Below, piece by piece: positions 45,501 to 57,200 of a stretch of 64,000 bases of DNA. This stretch comes from Symsagittifera roscoffensis (taxonomy: Eukaryota > Xenacoelomorpha > Acoela > Convolutidae). Position 1 is the stretch's first letter, and each line of letters opens with the position of its first letter. Below the pieces are notes generated by a model. The model ran no database searches, had not been told where the DNA came from, and saw only the letters and a program-made list of their open reading frames with translations. Location of the stretch: contig NC_087070.1 of the NCBI RefSeq assembly GCF_963678635.1, forward strand, positions 46,607,467 to 46,671,466, in the 5' to 3' direction. The translations under genes were made by a program, and so were the position numbers.

Positions 45501-47318
45501 ACCAAAACGATCTGATTATAGTAAGAAGAGAAATAATATAAATAGTGTTGAAATGTTAAAAAGGTTTAGATGGGAATTAATTTGTTAGTTTTTGTAAAAA
45601 GTGATGAAATGCTAAACAGGTGTAAATAGGAATTAATTAATTATTACTAATCAAAATTTAATTATTCACTAATAAGAGAAGGAGAGATATTCGTTTAAAA
45701 TCCGGCCAGTTTTCCAAGTAATAGTTTGAACTTGCTAAAATGTGAAGGGGATAATTGTGCGAGTTTTGAAATGGCGTTTTAATGATCTCGATCAGGCTGT
45801 AGTCCTGTGCCAGGCTGTAGTGTGGTGTAGACTTTGCGGTGTGACCCACGGTAATCTATCTATCTGTTTATTCATTATTTAATTGGCGTTTCACATGGCA
45901 CATGTTTAAGAAGTCCCTATGTTGACATGTTTTTTCACGAAAGATTTTTGCACGTTTAAGCTATATCGTATATTGTAATGCTTAAGAAATTTCACTGGGC
46001 ACATGTTAAAGAAGTCTCTATGTTGTTCTGTTAAAAGGCCAAAACATTGCAAAGTTTGAAATGTTTACTCAAATCGACGTTACAAAATCTGTTGGAACGC
46101 GAATGCTTTAATTCTACATTTTTCCGATATTCGAACGTAAAACTATCAAAATTTTTGTTTGACAATTTATTCAACTAAATTTTCAACCCTAAAGTGGAAT
46201 GCTGTCAGGGTACACTAGTGGGTTGCAAATCTGGCGTCCAAGTATGACTGCTCAAATCCGTTTATTTTTGAGATATGGTGTTTTTATGATTTTTTCAATA
46301 GTTTTTTTTTCTAAAATCTTAGTTATAAAAGTTTACCAATCTTGAAATTCTTAACCCTCTATTGGGTGCTGCTAGGTTACACTCAGAGACTGCAAATCTG
46401 GCGTCCAAGTATGACTACTCAAATTCTTTTGGTTTTCGAGGCATTTTTTTTTGCTTTTTTCATTTTTTTTTCATTTCCTTTGTTGAAAGGAAGGCAAAAT
46501 CCACCATCAAACAGCAAAAGTGTAAACTTCACAAAAAATGTGATCGGCTTCTAGTTTTGAAAATGGAATTTATTGAAATTGAAAGCGAAATAAATTATAC
46601 TTTTTGATCCAGTCTTCTCAAATTGGGTTAGTTTTATCAAAAAAGTGGTATCATAAATTGTTCTAAAAATCAAAGAGCTTTAAGGGCATCTACTTTTCTT
46701 TCTTTGAAGTTTGAGATTCTTTCAAAAAACAAGTCTGCCTTTTTTCAGTTTCCTTGCGTTCATTTACTCTTTTCCATTTGTCTGTTGGCTTTGTTAATTT
46801 TTTTCGACTTAATACGTTTTTTCTTTAAATTTTCGTGTTGTATCGCAAGTGGTGCGAAGCTCCGCTTCTCTGTGTAAAAAGTCGTGATCAATATTTTTTC
46901 TGTAAATAGTCAACGTAAAAAATCTTATGTCGATGCGCGTATCACTGGAAGAACACTGAAATGCCAGTTACCTGTCTACCGAGTGGCGTCTTCATAATGT
47001 ATCGAGTATTGTCCACCTCATAAAGGTTGAAGAAGAAGAAGAGTTCTTTCAATCATCTGAAATCATTGGGTTGTGTTGTAGGTGCTCTATGCGTCCGAGT
47101 ACGGCATTGGCGCGATCGCCACTGGCAATGGGATGCTGTTTGTAGGAAGTCAGAACTTCATAGGGGTCTACAACTTCAGTGACCCGTGGGATCTGAGAAA
47201 GAGGATCAAAATGCCCCCCATGACTGCCCAGTGGGTGAAAGCCCTGAAGACAAACGAGAAACACCTGTTCTGTGGAACCAGCGGTCAGATCAAAGTGTAC
47301 GATATAACTAAAGATGAG
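42573..47318 (+). CDS. TRAF7: TRAF7-like E3 ubiquitin ligase, five exons visible, RING frameshift, C-terminus missing
   Basis: TRAF7 is a RING E3 ligase and MEKK3-pathway adaptor, with RING, TRAF-type zinc fingers, coiled coil and seven WD40 repeats. Exons: 42573-43180 (Ser-rich N-terminus, [24 protein letters not shown]), 43720-44051 (zinc finger, GCPQIIKL ... [13 protein letters not shown]), 44509-44811 (coiled coil, then [13 protein letters not shown], first WD), 45286-45441 (second WD), 47082-47318 (third and fourth). Donors are GTAAG, GTGAG, GTGAG, GTCAG and GTGAA; acceptors are all AG, and phases (1,0,0,0) keep the frame. An in-frame TGA at 42561 makes ATG 42573 the first start. Within the RING, between about 43033 and 43060, one base too many shifts the frame: the sense continues as [13 protein letters not shown] in the next frame. 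WD repeats 5-7 were not found to the end of the window. Confidence 0.88.
46197..46425 (+). repeat. Two diverged copies of a 65-bp segment
   Basis: GCAAATCTGGCGTCCAAGTA occurs at about 46227 and 46392, each preceded by a GTACACT/GTTACACT box and followed by TGACT(G/A)CTCAAAT. The two lie about 165 bp apart. This is probably the ends of a small repeat. Confidence 0.75.
46480..46605 (+). repeat. Dispersed repeat, copy 1 of 2
   Basis: ACAGCAAAAGTG, then AAAAA(T/C)GTGATCG within about 110 bp, recurs in reverse orientation at 61990-62155. Short frames here are not genes. Confidence 0.65.
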
Positions 47319-48180
47319 GTGAACCAAGAAATAGATTTTATTTCAGTTTTATTATTTCAGAAGTCGTTGAAGTTTCGACTTCGTGACCTAATTCGGTGTG
47401 TTAGGTTTATGGGGTTGTTGAACAATATGCTAATGTAGTGTGGACATCTGCAAGAGCAAGTTCTCCAAAATTGAGTACTAGCTGTTTTAGCCGTCAACAA
47501 CTATCTTATCATATTTTATCATATCAGCAGTCAATATCAAGTTTTGTAAGTTGTTAATAGAAAATTCAAAGAGAGCTCTGAAATGTTTGATTTCATAATC
47601 GGAGATAAGCCCGTTGGGATAAATATTTCTTATCTTTTATACTCAGCCTAAAACTGCCAAAATTTCGTTTTTAAAATTTAATTGTTTGGAAAATGATAAA
47701 TTAGGTAAGTACTATAGTTTGAAAATTGTGGTGCTTATCTTTACACAAACGGAGCTCCAAGAGCTTGTATTAAATGAAGAGACAATTTTTTGCAACCTAA
47801 GTTTGCTCGTTACTGCATTGTTTACCATGTGGGTATTTACACAATCGATGCGTAGTGTATTATTACGAAGCTTTTTTGTTTCAAACTTAGGTCGCTCATT
47901 TAGTGGCAATTTTATTATATTTCAATTTAATCATAACCAATTTCATGGCATATGTTGCTGCTTTATTTTTGGCTAGTGTTAGGTTGGTTTTGAAAAAAAA
48001 GAACATGGTTTTGTGAAAATGTATGGGATTTGTTGTTTTTCTTTTTTTTAACACTTTTCGCATTTTTAATTTTTCTCAAAATTTTGATTTTTGATCGTTG
48101 ATTGGAATCTTTTTCACTTTTTTTCAAAAAATCAAGAATTTAATTGAAAGATCGAGTAGTATTTTTCTGGTGCCGGACAT
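47319..48180. other. Interval after the last visible TRAF7-like exon
   Basis: A/T-rich, no further WD40 exon. A 96-codon plus-strand frame at 47686-47976 has no motif. GTGAA at 47319 reads as a donor; if the exon did not end here the frame would run 40 more codons to a stop at 47438. Confidence 0.5.
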
Positions 48181-48596
48181 CAAGCCGACGGGACTTACAG
48201 CCAAATCGTATAATTAGGGACTTCAAGCCGAGCATTTTGACAAAAAGTTACGAAATATGATTAATTTGAAAAATGTTTTATAGAATTTGTCAATTTTATC
48301 AGCTTGCTTAACAAGTTTTGGCTTTTTCATAATTTTGAGCCTCTAATTGATGCTTAGGAATATGAAAAATTAAAACATTGTTGATGGATTTTTCATGTGT
48401 ATAAGTTATGCATTTCAAATCCGGCTGATCTAAGTATCTGATGCCACTCTTAAAAAGCATTGTTATGAAGAACGCTTAGGATGAAGTAAATTTTTTTCAA
48501 AATAAACTTTTTATTGGTAAAAATTTAGCGTTTTTAGGTGCTTGTTATGTTTAATTTTTGGCTTTAGTCCCTTCGGCTTGAAGTCCCGTCGGCTTG
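48181..48596. mobile_element. Small transposon-like element with 16-bp perfect inverted ends
   Basis: The left end is CAAGCCGACGGGACTT (48181-48196) and the right end AAGTCCCGTCGGCTTG (48581-48596), exact inverse complements. A subterminal copy (CTTCAAGCCGA at 48221, TCGGCTTGAAG at 48573) repeats the same word. 416 bp, no coding capacity. No convincing target-site duplication, so superfamily unassigned. Confidence 0.75.
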
Positions 48597-48789
48597 TTGT
48601 TCTAGACCCGCATTTTTCTCCTTTAAATAAGCAGCTAATCTCCCACTTAAGCTGAGAAAGAGTTGGGGTTTTGCGTAAAGTACATTTTTTGATTTTTGCA
48701 GTTTTCGCTTTTCTGTATCAGTACAATATATTATTTAAAATATCAAAACAGGTACATCCAGCACAAGCTGGGTCACTTGTTTACTTCCA

Positions 48790-48862
48790 AGTGAACATGG
48801 CGCAGATGCTAGGACGTGAATGTCACTCCTAATCATCAGGTCGGAAATTCAAATCCGGAACA
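48790..48862 (+). other. tRNA-like sequence (tRNA pseudogene or SINE head), copy 1
   Basis: ATGGCGCAGATGCTAGG resembles an A box, and GGTCGGAAATTCAAATCC resembles the T-arm with a B box (GGTTCGANTCC). The spacing of about 35 bases between the boxes is right for a tRNA. Stems pair poorly, so it is not a functional tRNA. It marks the left end of the tandem unit. Confidence 0.5.
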
Positions 48863-49052
48863 TTTAGCTGCTTTTTTGCTGTATTAGTAAAATTACAAGC
48901 GGCCGTTGAGCAGATATGAGAATGTGATACTCTTAGTCTCAAGATTGATATTCAATTTTTTCAAAGTGAAATTTCAATCTTTTCCTTTTTCTTTTTGTTT
49001 TGCCTGTTTAGAGCTCTTTTTTGCATTTTCCTTGCAAAATATAGCAAAACTA

Positions 49053-49266
49053 GGCTCTTTTCCAGTTCCCCCCTTTCAAAATACCGAGTTTTTTATTTGT
49101 TTTACGTGTTATTACGGCTAAATGCGTGATGTTACGCTGTTAAGTATGAAGAACAAATCTGTTCAGAATTGTCGATTTGTTCACCACGCCAAATTTCATT
49201 GCATTATGACAACGTTAAATAGGCTTTTCAAAATTGAATTTGAAAGAGGGGAACTGGAAAAGAACC
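49053..49266. mobile_element. MITE of the GGCTCTTTTCC family, copy a
   Basis: The left end is GGCTCTTTTCCAGTTCCCCC, and the right end GGGGAACTGGAAAAGAACC is its near-inverse. The internal word ATTACGGCTAAATGCGTGAT recurs in copy b. No coding capacity. In unit 2 it is at 53897-54110. Confidence 0.75.
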
Positions 49267-49621
49267 CGAAACAAATGCGAAAACGGTTTTTTAAGAACTA
49301 TTTTTTCATAACAAAACGAGGTTATACATGTTCATAAACAGTGACAATTAACTTTCAATTCTAATTTTTCTTTTAATTCAATCCTTTCGTTGGCCCAATT
49401 TTGCCCGAAAGTATCTCTTCTGTTCCTGTTTCGACGATCGAGTTAACAAATTTGAAGATGAAACGACGTTCATAACCACGTTTTCAATTTGTATGTGAAA
49501 CCACCGTCTGTTCATTCTTATTCGACGCTTTTGCCTTTCAGTGTTGTGTTCGTATAACTTCGCTACGCTGATTTTGAGTGATTTTCATAAGCATGTCTTC
49601 TGATTCATAGTTTCAGTTCAT

Positions 49622-50409
49622 CTACATTTGTGGCAAATTATTTGCTGGATAAGCCAGAAATAGTGCTTCCAATTTTTCGTTCTCTTCAAAGTTCAGAGGA
49701 TCATTTTCATCTTCATTTATAGAGGTGCATTTTTCCATCTTCGGCAAATTAGTGCTTTGTTTGTTGATTGTAGTAATTGCATTATGAATTTTGATGTTAT
49801 TCTGATAGTTGGGCTTATTTTGTGTCACTAAACGGTCAATATTGATTTTTGACTCCATAGTAAATCGGTCCCGCGCATCCGCCGATTTAATTTTCCCCTC
49901 TGTCGGGACCAACTGCAACATTTTTCCACTGCGTTCTTTCTAAAAGCAAATCAGTGTCATTTTGCTTGATTAATTTTAGTTTAAAATTATTGGCTTTTTT
50001 CCAGTTTCTTTTCTTTTAGATTTTCTGCTTCATTGTACTAAAATACTTAGGCAAGATTTGTATGTCTGAGCCAACTAAGAATGCTCCAGAATGATTCAAT
50101 ATGATAAAGTATAATTAAAGGATACTGTACTGAAATGGGATAGTTTGCATATTTGGTTGGTTGAAAAAGAAACTGGAAAAGAGCCTGAAATGTTAATTTT
50201 ACCAGCATTTGGAATAGGAGCACTAGAAGAACTGCCACCAAAGCTCCACATGACATGACTGGAACAAGAATACCCATAAGCACGAAAGGCACAAGTACCA
50301 TTGCAACCAGAAAAATCGTGGTCATCTTGCAAATTGCTTGAAAATCGATTGATTTGTTCACTTTTGGGCTAATTGGTTCTCGTTTTTCCTTCGAATAGTT
50401 CGTCGCGAA
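49622..50409 (-). CDS. Last two exons of a small membrane protein of unknown function, unit 1
   Basis: Minus-strand exon 50409-50203 is preceded by CTGTCAG and followed by the donor GTAAAA. It encodes a polar stretch, then about 40 hydrophobic residues (IFLVAMVLVPFVLMGILVPV, and ALVAVLLVLLFQML), i.e. one long or two short membrane segments. The next exon, 49939-49622, is preceded by GATTTGCTTTTAG. It starts with basic KERSGK and gives a 105-residue polar tail ending in LPQM and TAA-type stop. Both junctions are phase 0. Hydrophobic segment plus positive flank suggests a membrane anchor with cytosolic tail. Upstream exons were not found and no family was recognised. The gene structure matches that at 60.9-61.75 kb. 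Confidence 0.5.
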
Positions 50410-50835
50410 CTGACAGACATGCAATAAAAAACTTCACGTGAATGAAAAATTACTTCAGCCAGAAAATTTCACGAGTTGAAGTTTGAACGTGCGAAATTAT
50501 AAATTGCATTACGCATATTTGAGAAAGTCTACAAAAGTCGTTGTATAAAGGTCAAAGAGTGACTTTTAGCAGCATAAAGTATTGCCCGTTTTTTGGTTTC
50601 TTTTGACGCAGGCATTAACAAATGATGCAAAGATTTTTCTAAGTTTATCTTAAGTTGACCATTTTTCAAAGCAGTTCTGTTTATTGCTAGCCAATGATTG
50701 TGCCGTTTTACTGCGTACGTCGAATTTTGTTTTTTTTCTTCTCTTTTGTATTTTACCCAAACTTTTGCCTATTTTTTCTTTTTCGCCAGCTCGCGAATTT
50801 TTACAAGTAAAATTATTGTTTGCATTATTTGGTGG

Positions 50836-51042
50836 GGCTCTTTTCCACTCCCCCGCCCACATTTCAAAATTTCTGTTTTCATGGTTTTACGTGTTATAAC
50901 GGCTAAATGCATGATATTACGATGTAGAGTATCAAGAACAAATATTTGCACAATTATTGATATTTTCACCATGCGAAATTTCAGTGCATTATGACCACGT
51001 TAAAACGTGAAATTCAAATGTGGGGGGAGCGGAAAAGAGCCT
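50836..51042. mobile_element. MITE of the GGCTCTTTTCC family, copy b
   Basis: Begins GGCTCTTTTCCACTCCCCC and ends GGGGGGAGCGGAAAAGAGCC. The interior is related to copy a (TTACGTGTTATAACGGCTAA). Unit 2 copy: 55680-55886. Confidence 0.75.
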
Positions 51043-51220
51043 CCGGTTATTATAAAAGTTGACATGCGCACTAACTAAGCGATTATAAACATATTTGGTC
51101 TTCATGCCTTAACTTACAAAACCACTAGTTACACCATAAAGTTGATGAGAAAAAGCTTTTTGAATTGATTTCCATAATTGAATTTCAGAAAAAATCAAGG
51201 GGGGGGACTGGAAAAGAGCC
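51043..51220. mobile_element. MITE-related fragment abutting copy b
   Basis: It has only the right end, GGGGGGGACTGGAAAAGAGCC, and the word CATATTTGGTCTTCATGC shared with the copies at 62.6-62.7 kb. Unit 2 copy: 55887-56064. Confidence 0.6.
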
Positions 51221-51368
51221 GATGTTGAAAAGAATTGTAAAACTTTTCTGCGAACGAATTTAGATGTTTTCCATTTTATTATTTGAAAAAGTAGGTAATG
51301 GCATACTTTTTTTCTCTAAAACTGACCAAAAAATTGCCTTTTTCAGCACGTGCACCCGTTCAAAATAA

Positions 51369-51779
51369 GTGTATAATAGCGCCAAAGGCGACTTAAACAA
51401 ATCCTTGAGGCGTGGGGGGGGGGGCTCTGCCCCCCTAAATCCCCCTTGGTATGAAGACAAATTTTTTTGCAAGAGGATATTTAGTACCTTGCGCATTTTG
51501 AAATTTTCTTATCTGGACTTCTTACTGCATTTTGGACTCTACTTCGCCTTCCATCTTCGAAATGTCTCAGCGACATGCAATCAAGGCTTCAGGTTTCAAG
51601 ACGCTAAAGGCATTCTTACCAGTGGCCGAAAAGCGCCCTCCTCGTCCAGTTTTTCACTCCTGAGCCTCGCAACCCAGGACCGTCAACGCCTGCGACTCTT
51701 CAAGTTTTTTAGTCGCATCGGAGCCAAGTTAGGCGACGCGCTGATTGAGTCTCGAAGATGTAGACTTCAGATAGCATAA
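51369..51779 (+). other. 136-codon plus-strand frame of doubtful status
   Basis: The 5' part passes through an 11-base G run and an inverted G/C repeat and is not credible. The 3' part, from a possible acceptor AAGGCTTCAG at about 51593, is less A/T-rich than its surroundings and reads FQDAKGILTSGRKAPSSSSF and further Arg/Leu-rich sequence. No family recognised. Duplicate at 56213-56623. Confidence 0.2.
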
Positions 51780-52134
51780 TCTGCTTAAGACCCCTTGACA
51801 GACCGTTAACCTGTCGCTTTTCGACTTGGTACTCTGGGGTAACCCAGTCACTGGCAGAAATATGTATACTTATTATCAATGCTAAACGGCATATTTAAAC
51901 TGCATATTTATTTTTTCTATTCGGTCGCCGAAGTGACCTGAAGAATCCGATCCCCAAGGTAACTTCACGTCTTGCACAAAAAATTTAAGCGCGTTTCTCA
52001 ACCATTTTTGTTTTGTCAAAACTGATTCGAAATCACTTGCATCCAATGTTTTTGATTATCTCAATCCTGAAACTAACTCTTATGGATTCAATCTATATAT
52101 ATATATATTTACCAGTGGTTGAGGTTTCAAGTGA

Positions 52135-52356
52135 ATTGGAACACAGGTTCCTTCCGTATATTCGGCACTTAGGACCACATCTTTAAATAATTCTTTTCAT
52201 ACTGATAGACCCCACGAGCACTTTCTTGGAGCAGCTGCTTTATACGAACATATCAACAGGCTGCTATCCCACTGGATAACTGACAAGTATGCAGAAGAAA
52301 AGTCAAGCGGAGATGATTGGGACCAATTATGCGAAAGATTTCTTCCAGATGTTTGA
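52135..52356 (+). CDS. Possible terminal exon of an unknown protein, unit 1
   Basis: A plus-strand frame of 73 codons without an ATG, open from 52135 to a TGA at 52354. The composition is protein-like: HEHFLGAAALYEHINRLLSH, then WITDKYAEE and GDDWDQLCERFLPDV. A pyrimidine-rich stretch ending in AG lies at about 52190-52208. No family recognised. It could be a last exon or a relic of a repeat-borne gene. Codons run on the strand opposite to the membrane-protein gene. Confidence 0.3.
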   Translation: MGTQVPSVYSALRTTSLNNSFHTDRPHEHFLGAAALYEHINRLLSHWITDKYAEEKSSGDDWDQLCERFLPDV

Positions 52357-53626
52357 CTCAGCGATTTCGAATCTTCGAAAAATCCGTTGCGCTTCGTCCT
52401 GTAGATCGATTTGCCAATTGTGTTTTTTTTCTCTGATCCACTGAGAAATCTGATCCACTTATGTTTCACTTTTTCTCTGATCCACTTATGTTTCATCGGC
52501 TTAGTTTGCACATCCTAGATGTTAATTTTTTTGATGTACAATTTACATTGTAGTTGCTTTCAGTGTTTTGATTTTTCTTCTATTTGTAATTTGACTAGCC
52601 TTCACTTCCTGTATTTTTTCTTTCGTTAAAATTTTTTTTCTGCACAAATGGTTTCGGCTTTTTTTATCGGCTTATCCACTTACTTTTGATTTGCCAATTG
52701 TGTTTTTTTTTCTCTGATCCACTGAGAAATTACCACACAGCAGCGATGCCAGTAATTTTTGCTTTGTTCCAGATCGTTGTCACCGTCGTCGTGACGGTCT
52801 GCACAACAGAGCGCTTTTTCCAGCATGAAAATACTTTAAAAATACTTTCGATTAAGTATGAAGAATGATAATCTCAAGTTTGGCCTTAATTATTTACTAC
52901 AATTGCCCGAGGCTCATCCGGTAGTTGATTTTGGTTTGATAGAACTCTAAATTTAATGCTTGCTTAGTATGCACCTCAGGGCTAGAGGGCTAGACAATTT
53001 TTTTATTATGCACCACATTGTCAGCAGTTCTCACATTTCGGTGCCAGTGTATCTTGTTGCTGATTCATGGTAATTTGATTCACTTTGTGTTTCAACAATG
53101 ATTTTGATTAGACTGAATTTTTCGAATAGGTTTTTTATGTTTTCGTATTATTGGATCTACTTAACTTTCCCCTTCCAAGAAAGAGACTATATTGTTTGGT
53201 TGGTTAAGTTAGTCGATTTCCAACCAATCAGAATGCATCACATTTCGTGATCTAAATAAAACGCTCTAGTGCTATTTTTTTTGTGTTTATTTAGAGGGAT
53301 AGAGATTCGTAAGTAGATACGATTGGTGGGAGACGGTTAAGTAGATCCATAGTTTTTTGTGGCTAACTTTCCTGCGCATTTTCTTTTGAGCCATATAAAA
53401 ATATGTAAGTTTCACGCAGTAGTTAGTGAAATCGCCTGTTTTCAAATGAAGAATTTTGTCAAATGAATAAACTAAAACAGAGCTGAGGCATCAGAATCAA
53501 TACTATATTTTTATTGAAAACATGATTGCAATGTACCAGATTTAAACTTGTGAACTTTAGAAATGTGAACTTTTTCCCACTTTCCAATTCAAATTTTTTA
53601 AAACTACTTTACCGTTGTGATAATTC
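52357..53626. other. Right-hand part of unit 1, unassigned
   Basis: Repeated CTGATCCACT(T/G) words near 52435-52500 and 52720. The segment 52484-52690 recurs with few changes at 58705-58913. A short plus-strand frame at 52746-52868 (MPVIFALFQIVVTVVVTVC) is hydrophobic, with a possible acceptor at TTGTTCCAG inside; status unknown. The same in unit 2 at 57201-58470. Confidence 0.4.
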
Positions 53627-53633
53627 ACTTCCA

Positions 53634-53706
53634 AGTGAACATGGCGCAGATGCTAGGACGTGAATGTCACTCCTAATCATCAGGTCGGAAATTCAAATCC
53701 GGAACA
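53634..53706 (+). other. tRNA-like sequence, copy 2
   Basis: Identical to 48790-48862, at the junction between the two 4,844-bp units. Confidence 0.5.
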
Positions 53707-53896
53707 TTTAGCTGCTTTTTTGCTGTATTAGTAAAATTACAAGCGGCCGTTGAGCAGATATGAGAATGTGATACTCTTAGTCTCAAGATTGATATTCAAT
53801 TTTTTCAAAGTGAAATTTCAATCTTTTCCTTTTTCTTTTTGTTTTGCCTGTTTAGAGCTCTTTTTTGCATTTTCCTTGCAAAATATAGCAAAACTA

Positions 53897-54110
53897 GGCT
53901 CTTTTCCAGTTCCCCCCTTTCAAAATACCGAGTTTTTTATTTGTTTTACGTGTTATTACGGCTAAATGCGTGATGTTACGCTGTTAAGTATGAAGAACAA
54001 ATCTGTTCAGAATTGTCGATTTGTTCACCACGCCAAATTTCATTGCATTATGACAACGTTAAATAGGCTTTTCAAAATTGAATTTGAAAGAGGGGAACTG
54101 GAAAAGAACC
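53897..54110. mobile_element. MITE copy a in unit 2
   Basis: Duplicate of 49053-49266, +4,844. Confidence 0.75.
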
Positions 54111-54465
54111 CGAAACAAATGCGAAAACGGTTTTTTAAGAACTATTTTTTCATAACAAAACGAGGTTATACATGTTCATAAACAGTGACAATTAACTTTC
54201 AATTCTAATTTTTCTTTTAATTCAATCCTTTCGTTGGCCCAATTTTGCCCGAAAGTATCTCTTCTGTTCCTGTTTCGACGATCGAGTTAACAAATTTGAA
54301 GATGAAACGACGTTCATAACCACGTTTTCAATTTGTATGTGAAACCACCGTCTGTTCATTCTTATTCGACGCTTTTGCCTTTCAGTGTTGTGTTCGTATA
54401 ACTTCGCTACGCTGATTTTGAGTGATTTTCATAAGCATGTCTTCTGATTCATAGTTTCAGTTCAT

Positions 54466-55253
54466 CTACATTTGTGGCAAATTATTTGCTGGATAAGCCA
54501 GAAATAGTGCTTCCAATTTTTCGTTCTCTTCAAAGTTCAGAGGATCATTTTCATCTTCATTTATAGAGGTGCATTTTTCCATCTTCGGCAAATTAGTGCT
54601 TTGTTTGTTGATTGTAGTAATTGCATTATGAATTTTGATGTTATTCTGATAGTTGGGCTTATTTTGTGTCACTAAACGGTCAATATTGATTTTTGACTCC
54701 ATAGTAAATCGGTCCCGCGCATCCGCCGATTTAATTTTCCCCTCTGTCGGGACCAACTGCAACATTTTTCCACTGCGTTCTTTCTAAAAGCAAATCAGTG
54801 TCATTTTGCTTGATTAATTTTAGTTTAAAATTATTGGCTTTTTTCCAGTTTCTTTTCTTTTAGATTTTCTGCTTCATTGTACTAAAATACTTAGGCAAGA
54901 TTTGTATGTCTGAGCCAACTAAGAATGCTCCAGAATGATTCAATATGATAAAGTATAATTAAAGGATACTGTACTGAAATGGGATAGTTTGCATATTTGG
55001 TTGGTTGAAAAAGAAACTGGAAAAGAGCCTGAAATGTTAATTTTACCAGCATTTGGAATAGGAGCACTAGAAGAACTGCCACCAAAGCTCCACATGACAT
55101 GACTGGAACAAGAATACCCATAAGCACGAAAGGCACAAGTACCATTGCAACCAGAAAAATCGTGGTCATCTTGCAAATTGCTTGAAAATCGATTGATTTG
55201 TTCACTTTTGGGCTAATTGGTTCTCGTTTTTCCTTCGAATAGTTCGTCGCGAA
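54466..55253 (-). CDS. Same membrane protein, unit 2 copy
   Basis: Identical copy of the gene in unit 1, exons 55253-55047 and 54783-54466. If the duplication is real these are two intact, identical paralogues with all splice signals duplicated. Confidence 0.5.
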
Positions 55254-55679
55254 CTGACAGACATGCAATAAAAAACTTCACGTGAATGAAAAATTACTTC
55301 AGCCAGAAAATTTCACGAGTTGAAGTTTGAACGTGCGAAATTATAAATTGCATTACGCATATTTGAGAAAGTCTACAAAAGTCGTTGTATAAAGGTCAAA
55401 GAGTGACTTTTAGCAGCATAAAGTATTGCCCGTTTTTTGGTTTCTTTTGACGCAGGCATTAACAAATGATGCAAAGATTTTTCTAAGTTTATCTTAAGTT
55501 GACCATTTTTCAAAGCAGTTCTGTTTATTGCTAGCCAATGATTGTGCCGTTTTACTGCGTACGTCGAATTTTGTTTTTTTTCTTCTCTTTTGTATTTTAC
55601 CCAAACTTTTGCCTATTTTTTCTTTTTCGCCAGCTCGCGAATTTTTACAAGTAAAATTATTGTTTGCATTATTTGGTGG

Positions 55680-55886
55680 GGCTCTTTTCCACTCCCCCGC
55701 CCACATTTCAAAATTTCTGTTTTCATGGTTTTACGTGTTATAACGGCTAAATGCATGATATTACGATGTAGAGTATCAAGAACAAATATTTGCACAATTA
55801 TTGATATTTTCACCATGCGAAATTTCAGTGCATTATGACCACGTTAAAACGTGAAATTCAAATGTGGGGGGAGCGGAAAAGAGCCT
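55680..55886. mobile_element. MITE copy b in unit 2
   Basis: Duplicate of 50836-51042, +4,844. The adjoining fragment 55887-56064 is the duplicate of 51043-51220. Confidence 0.75.
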
Positions 55887-56978
55887 CCGGTTATTATAAA
55901 AGTTGACATGCGCACTAACTAAGCGATTATAAACATATTTGGTCTTCATGCCTTAACTTACAAAACCACTAGTTACACCATAAAGTTGATGAGAAAAAGC
56001 TTTTTGAATTGATTTCCATAATTGAATTTCAGAAAAAATCAAGGGGGGGGACTGGAAAAGAGCCGATGTTGAAAAGAATTGTAAAACTTTTCTGCGAACG
56101 AATTTAGATGTTTTCCATTTTATTATTTGAAAAAGTAGGTAATGGCATACTTTTTTTCTCTAAAACTGACCAAAAAATTGCCTTTTTCAGCACGTGCACC
56201 CGTTCAAAATAAGTGTATAATAGCGCCAAAGGCGACTTAAACAAATCCTTGAGGCGTGGGGGGGGGGGCTCTGCCCCCCTAAATCCCCCTTGGTATGAAG
56301 ACAAATTTTTTTGCAAGAGGATATTTAGTACCTTGCGCATTTTGAAATTTTCTTATCTGGACTTCTTACTGCATTTTGGACTCTACTTCGCCTTCCATCT
56401 TCGAAATGTCTCAGCGACATGCAATCAAGGCTTCAGGTTTCAAGACGCTAAAGGCATTCTTACCAGTGGCCGAAAAGCGCCCTCCTCGTCCAGTTTTTCA
56501 CTCCTGAGCCTCGCAACCCAGGACCGTCAACGCCTGCGACTCTTCAAGTTTTTTAGTCGCATCGGAGCCAAGTTAGGCGACGCGCTGATTGAGTCTCGAA
56601 GATGTAGACTTCAGATAGCATAATCTGCTTAAGACCCCTTGACAGACCGTTAACCTGTCGCTTTTCGACTTGGTACTCTGGGGTAACCCAGTCACTGGCA
56701 GAAATATGTATACTTATTATCAATGCTAAACGGCATATTTAAACTGCATATTTATTTTTTCTATTCGGTCGCCGAAGTGACCTGAAGAATCCGATCCCCA
56801 AGGTAACTTCACGTCTTGCACAAAAAATTTAAGCGCGTTTCTCAACCATTTTTGTTTTGTCAAAACTGATTCGAAATCACTTGCATCCAATGTTTTTGAT
56901 TATCTCAATCCTGAAACTAACTCTTATGGATTCAATCTATATATATATATATTTACCAGTGGTTGAGGTTTCAAGTGA

Positions 56979-57200
56979 ATTGGAACACAGGTTCCTTCCG
57001 TATATTCGGCACTTAGGACCACATCTTTAAATAATTCTTTTCATACTGATAGACCCCACGAGCACTTTCTTGGAGCAGCTGCTTTATACGAACATATCAA
57101 CAGGCTGCTATCCCACTGGATAACTGACAAGTATGCAGAAGAAAAGTCAAGCGGAGATGATTGGGACCAATTATGCGAAAGATTTCTTCCAGATGTTTGA
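56979..57200 (+). CDS. Possible terminal exon, unit 2 copy
   Basis: Identical to 52135-52356, +4,844. Confidence 0.3.
   Translation: MGTQVPSVYSALRTTSLNNSFHTDRPHEHFLGAAALYEHINRLLSHWITDKYAEEKSSGDDWDQLCERFLPDV

Larger units (their letters stand above)
45442..47081 (+). other. Largest visible TRAF7-like intron, with repeats
   Basis: The 1.64-kb intron between WD exons, from GTCAG at 45442 to TTGTAG ending 47081. It holds a direct duplication (46197-46425) and a copy of a dispersed repeat (46480-46600). No coding sequence seen. Confidence 0.7.
48783..53626. repeat. 4,844-bp tandem unit, copy 1
   Basis: Every frame and every simple-sequence run I compared recurs at +4,844, including an 11-base G run (51414/56258) and the (TA) run at 52097/56941. 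The left boundary is set by the mismatch at 48782 versus 53626. The unit contains a tRNA-like sequence, three MITEs, a two-exon membrane-protein gene (minus) and unassigned sequence. Confidence 0.95.

Noticed and set aside
51260-51496. Minus-strand frame with GGFRGAEPPPPRL
   Set aside because: It is the translation of a G11/C-rich inverted repeat, part of repetitive DNA.
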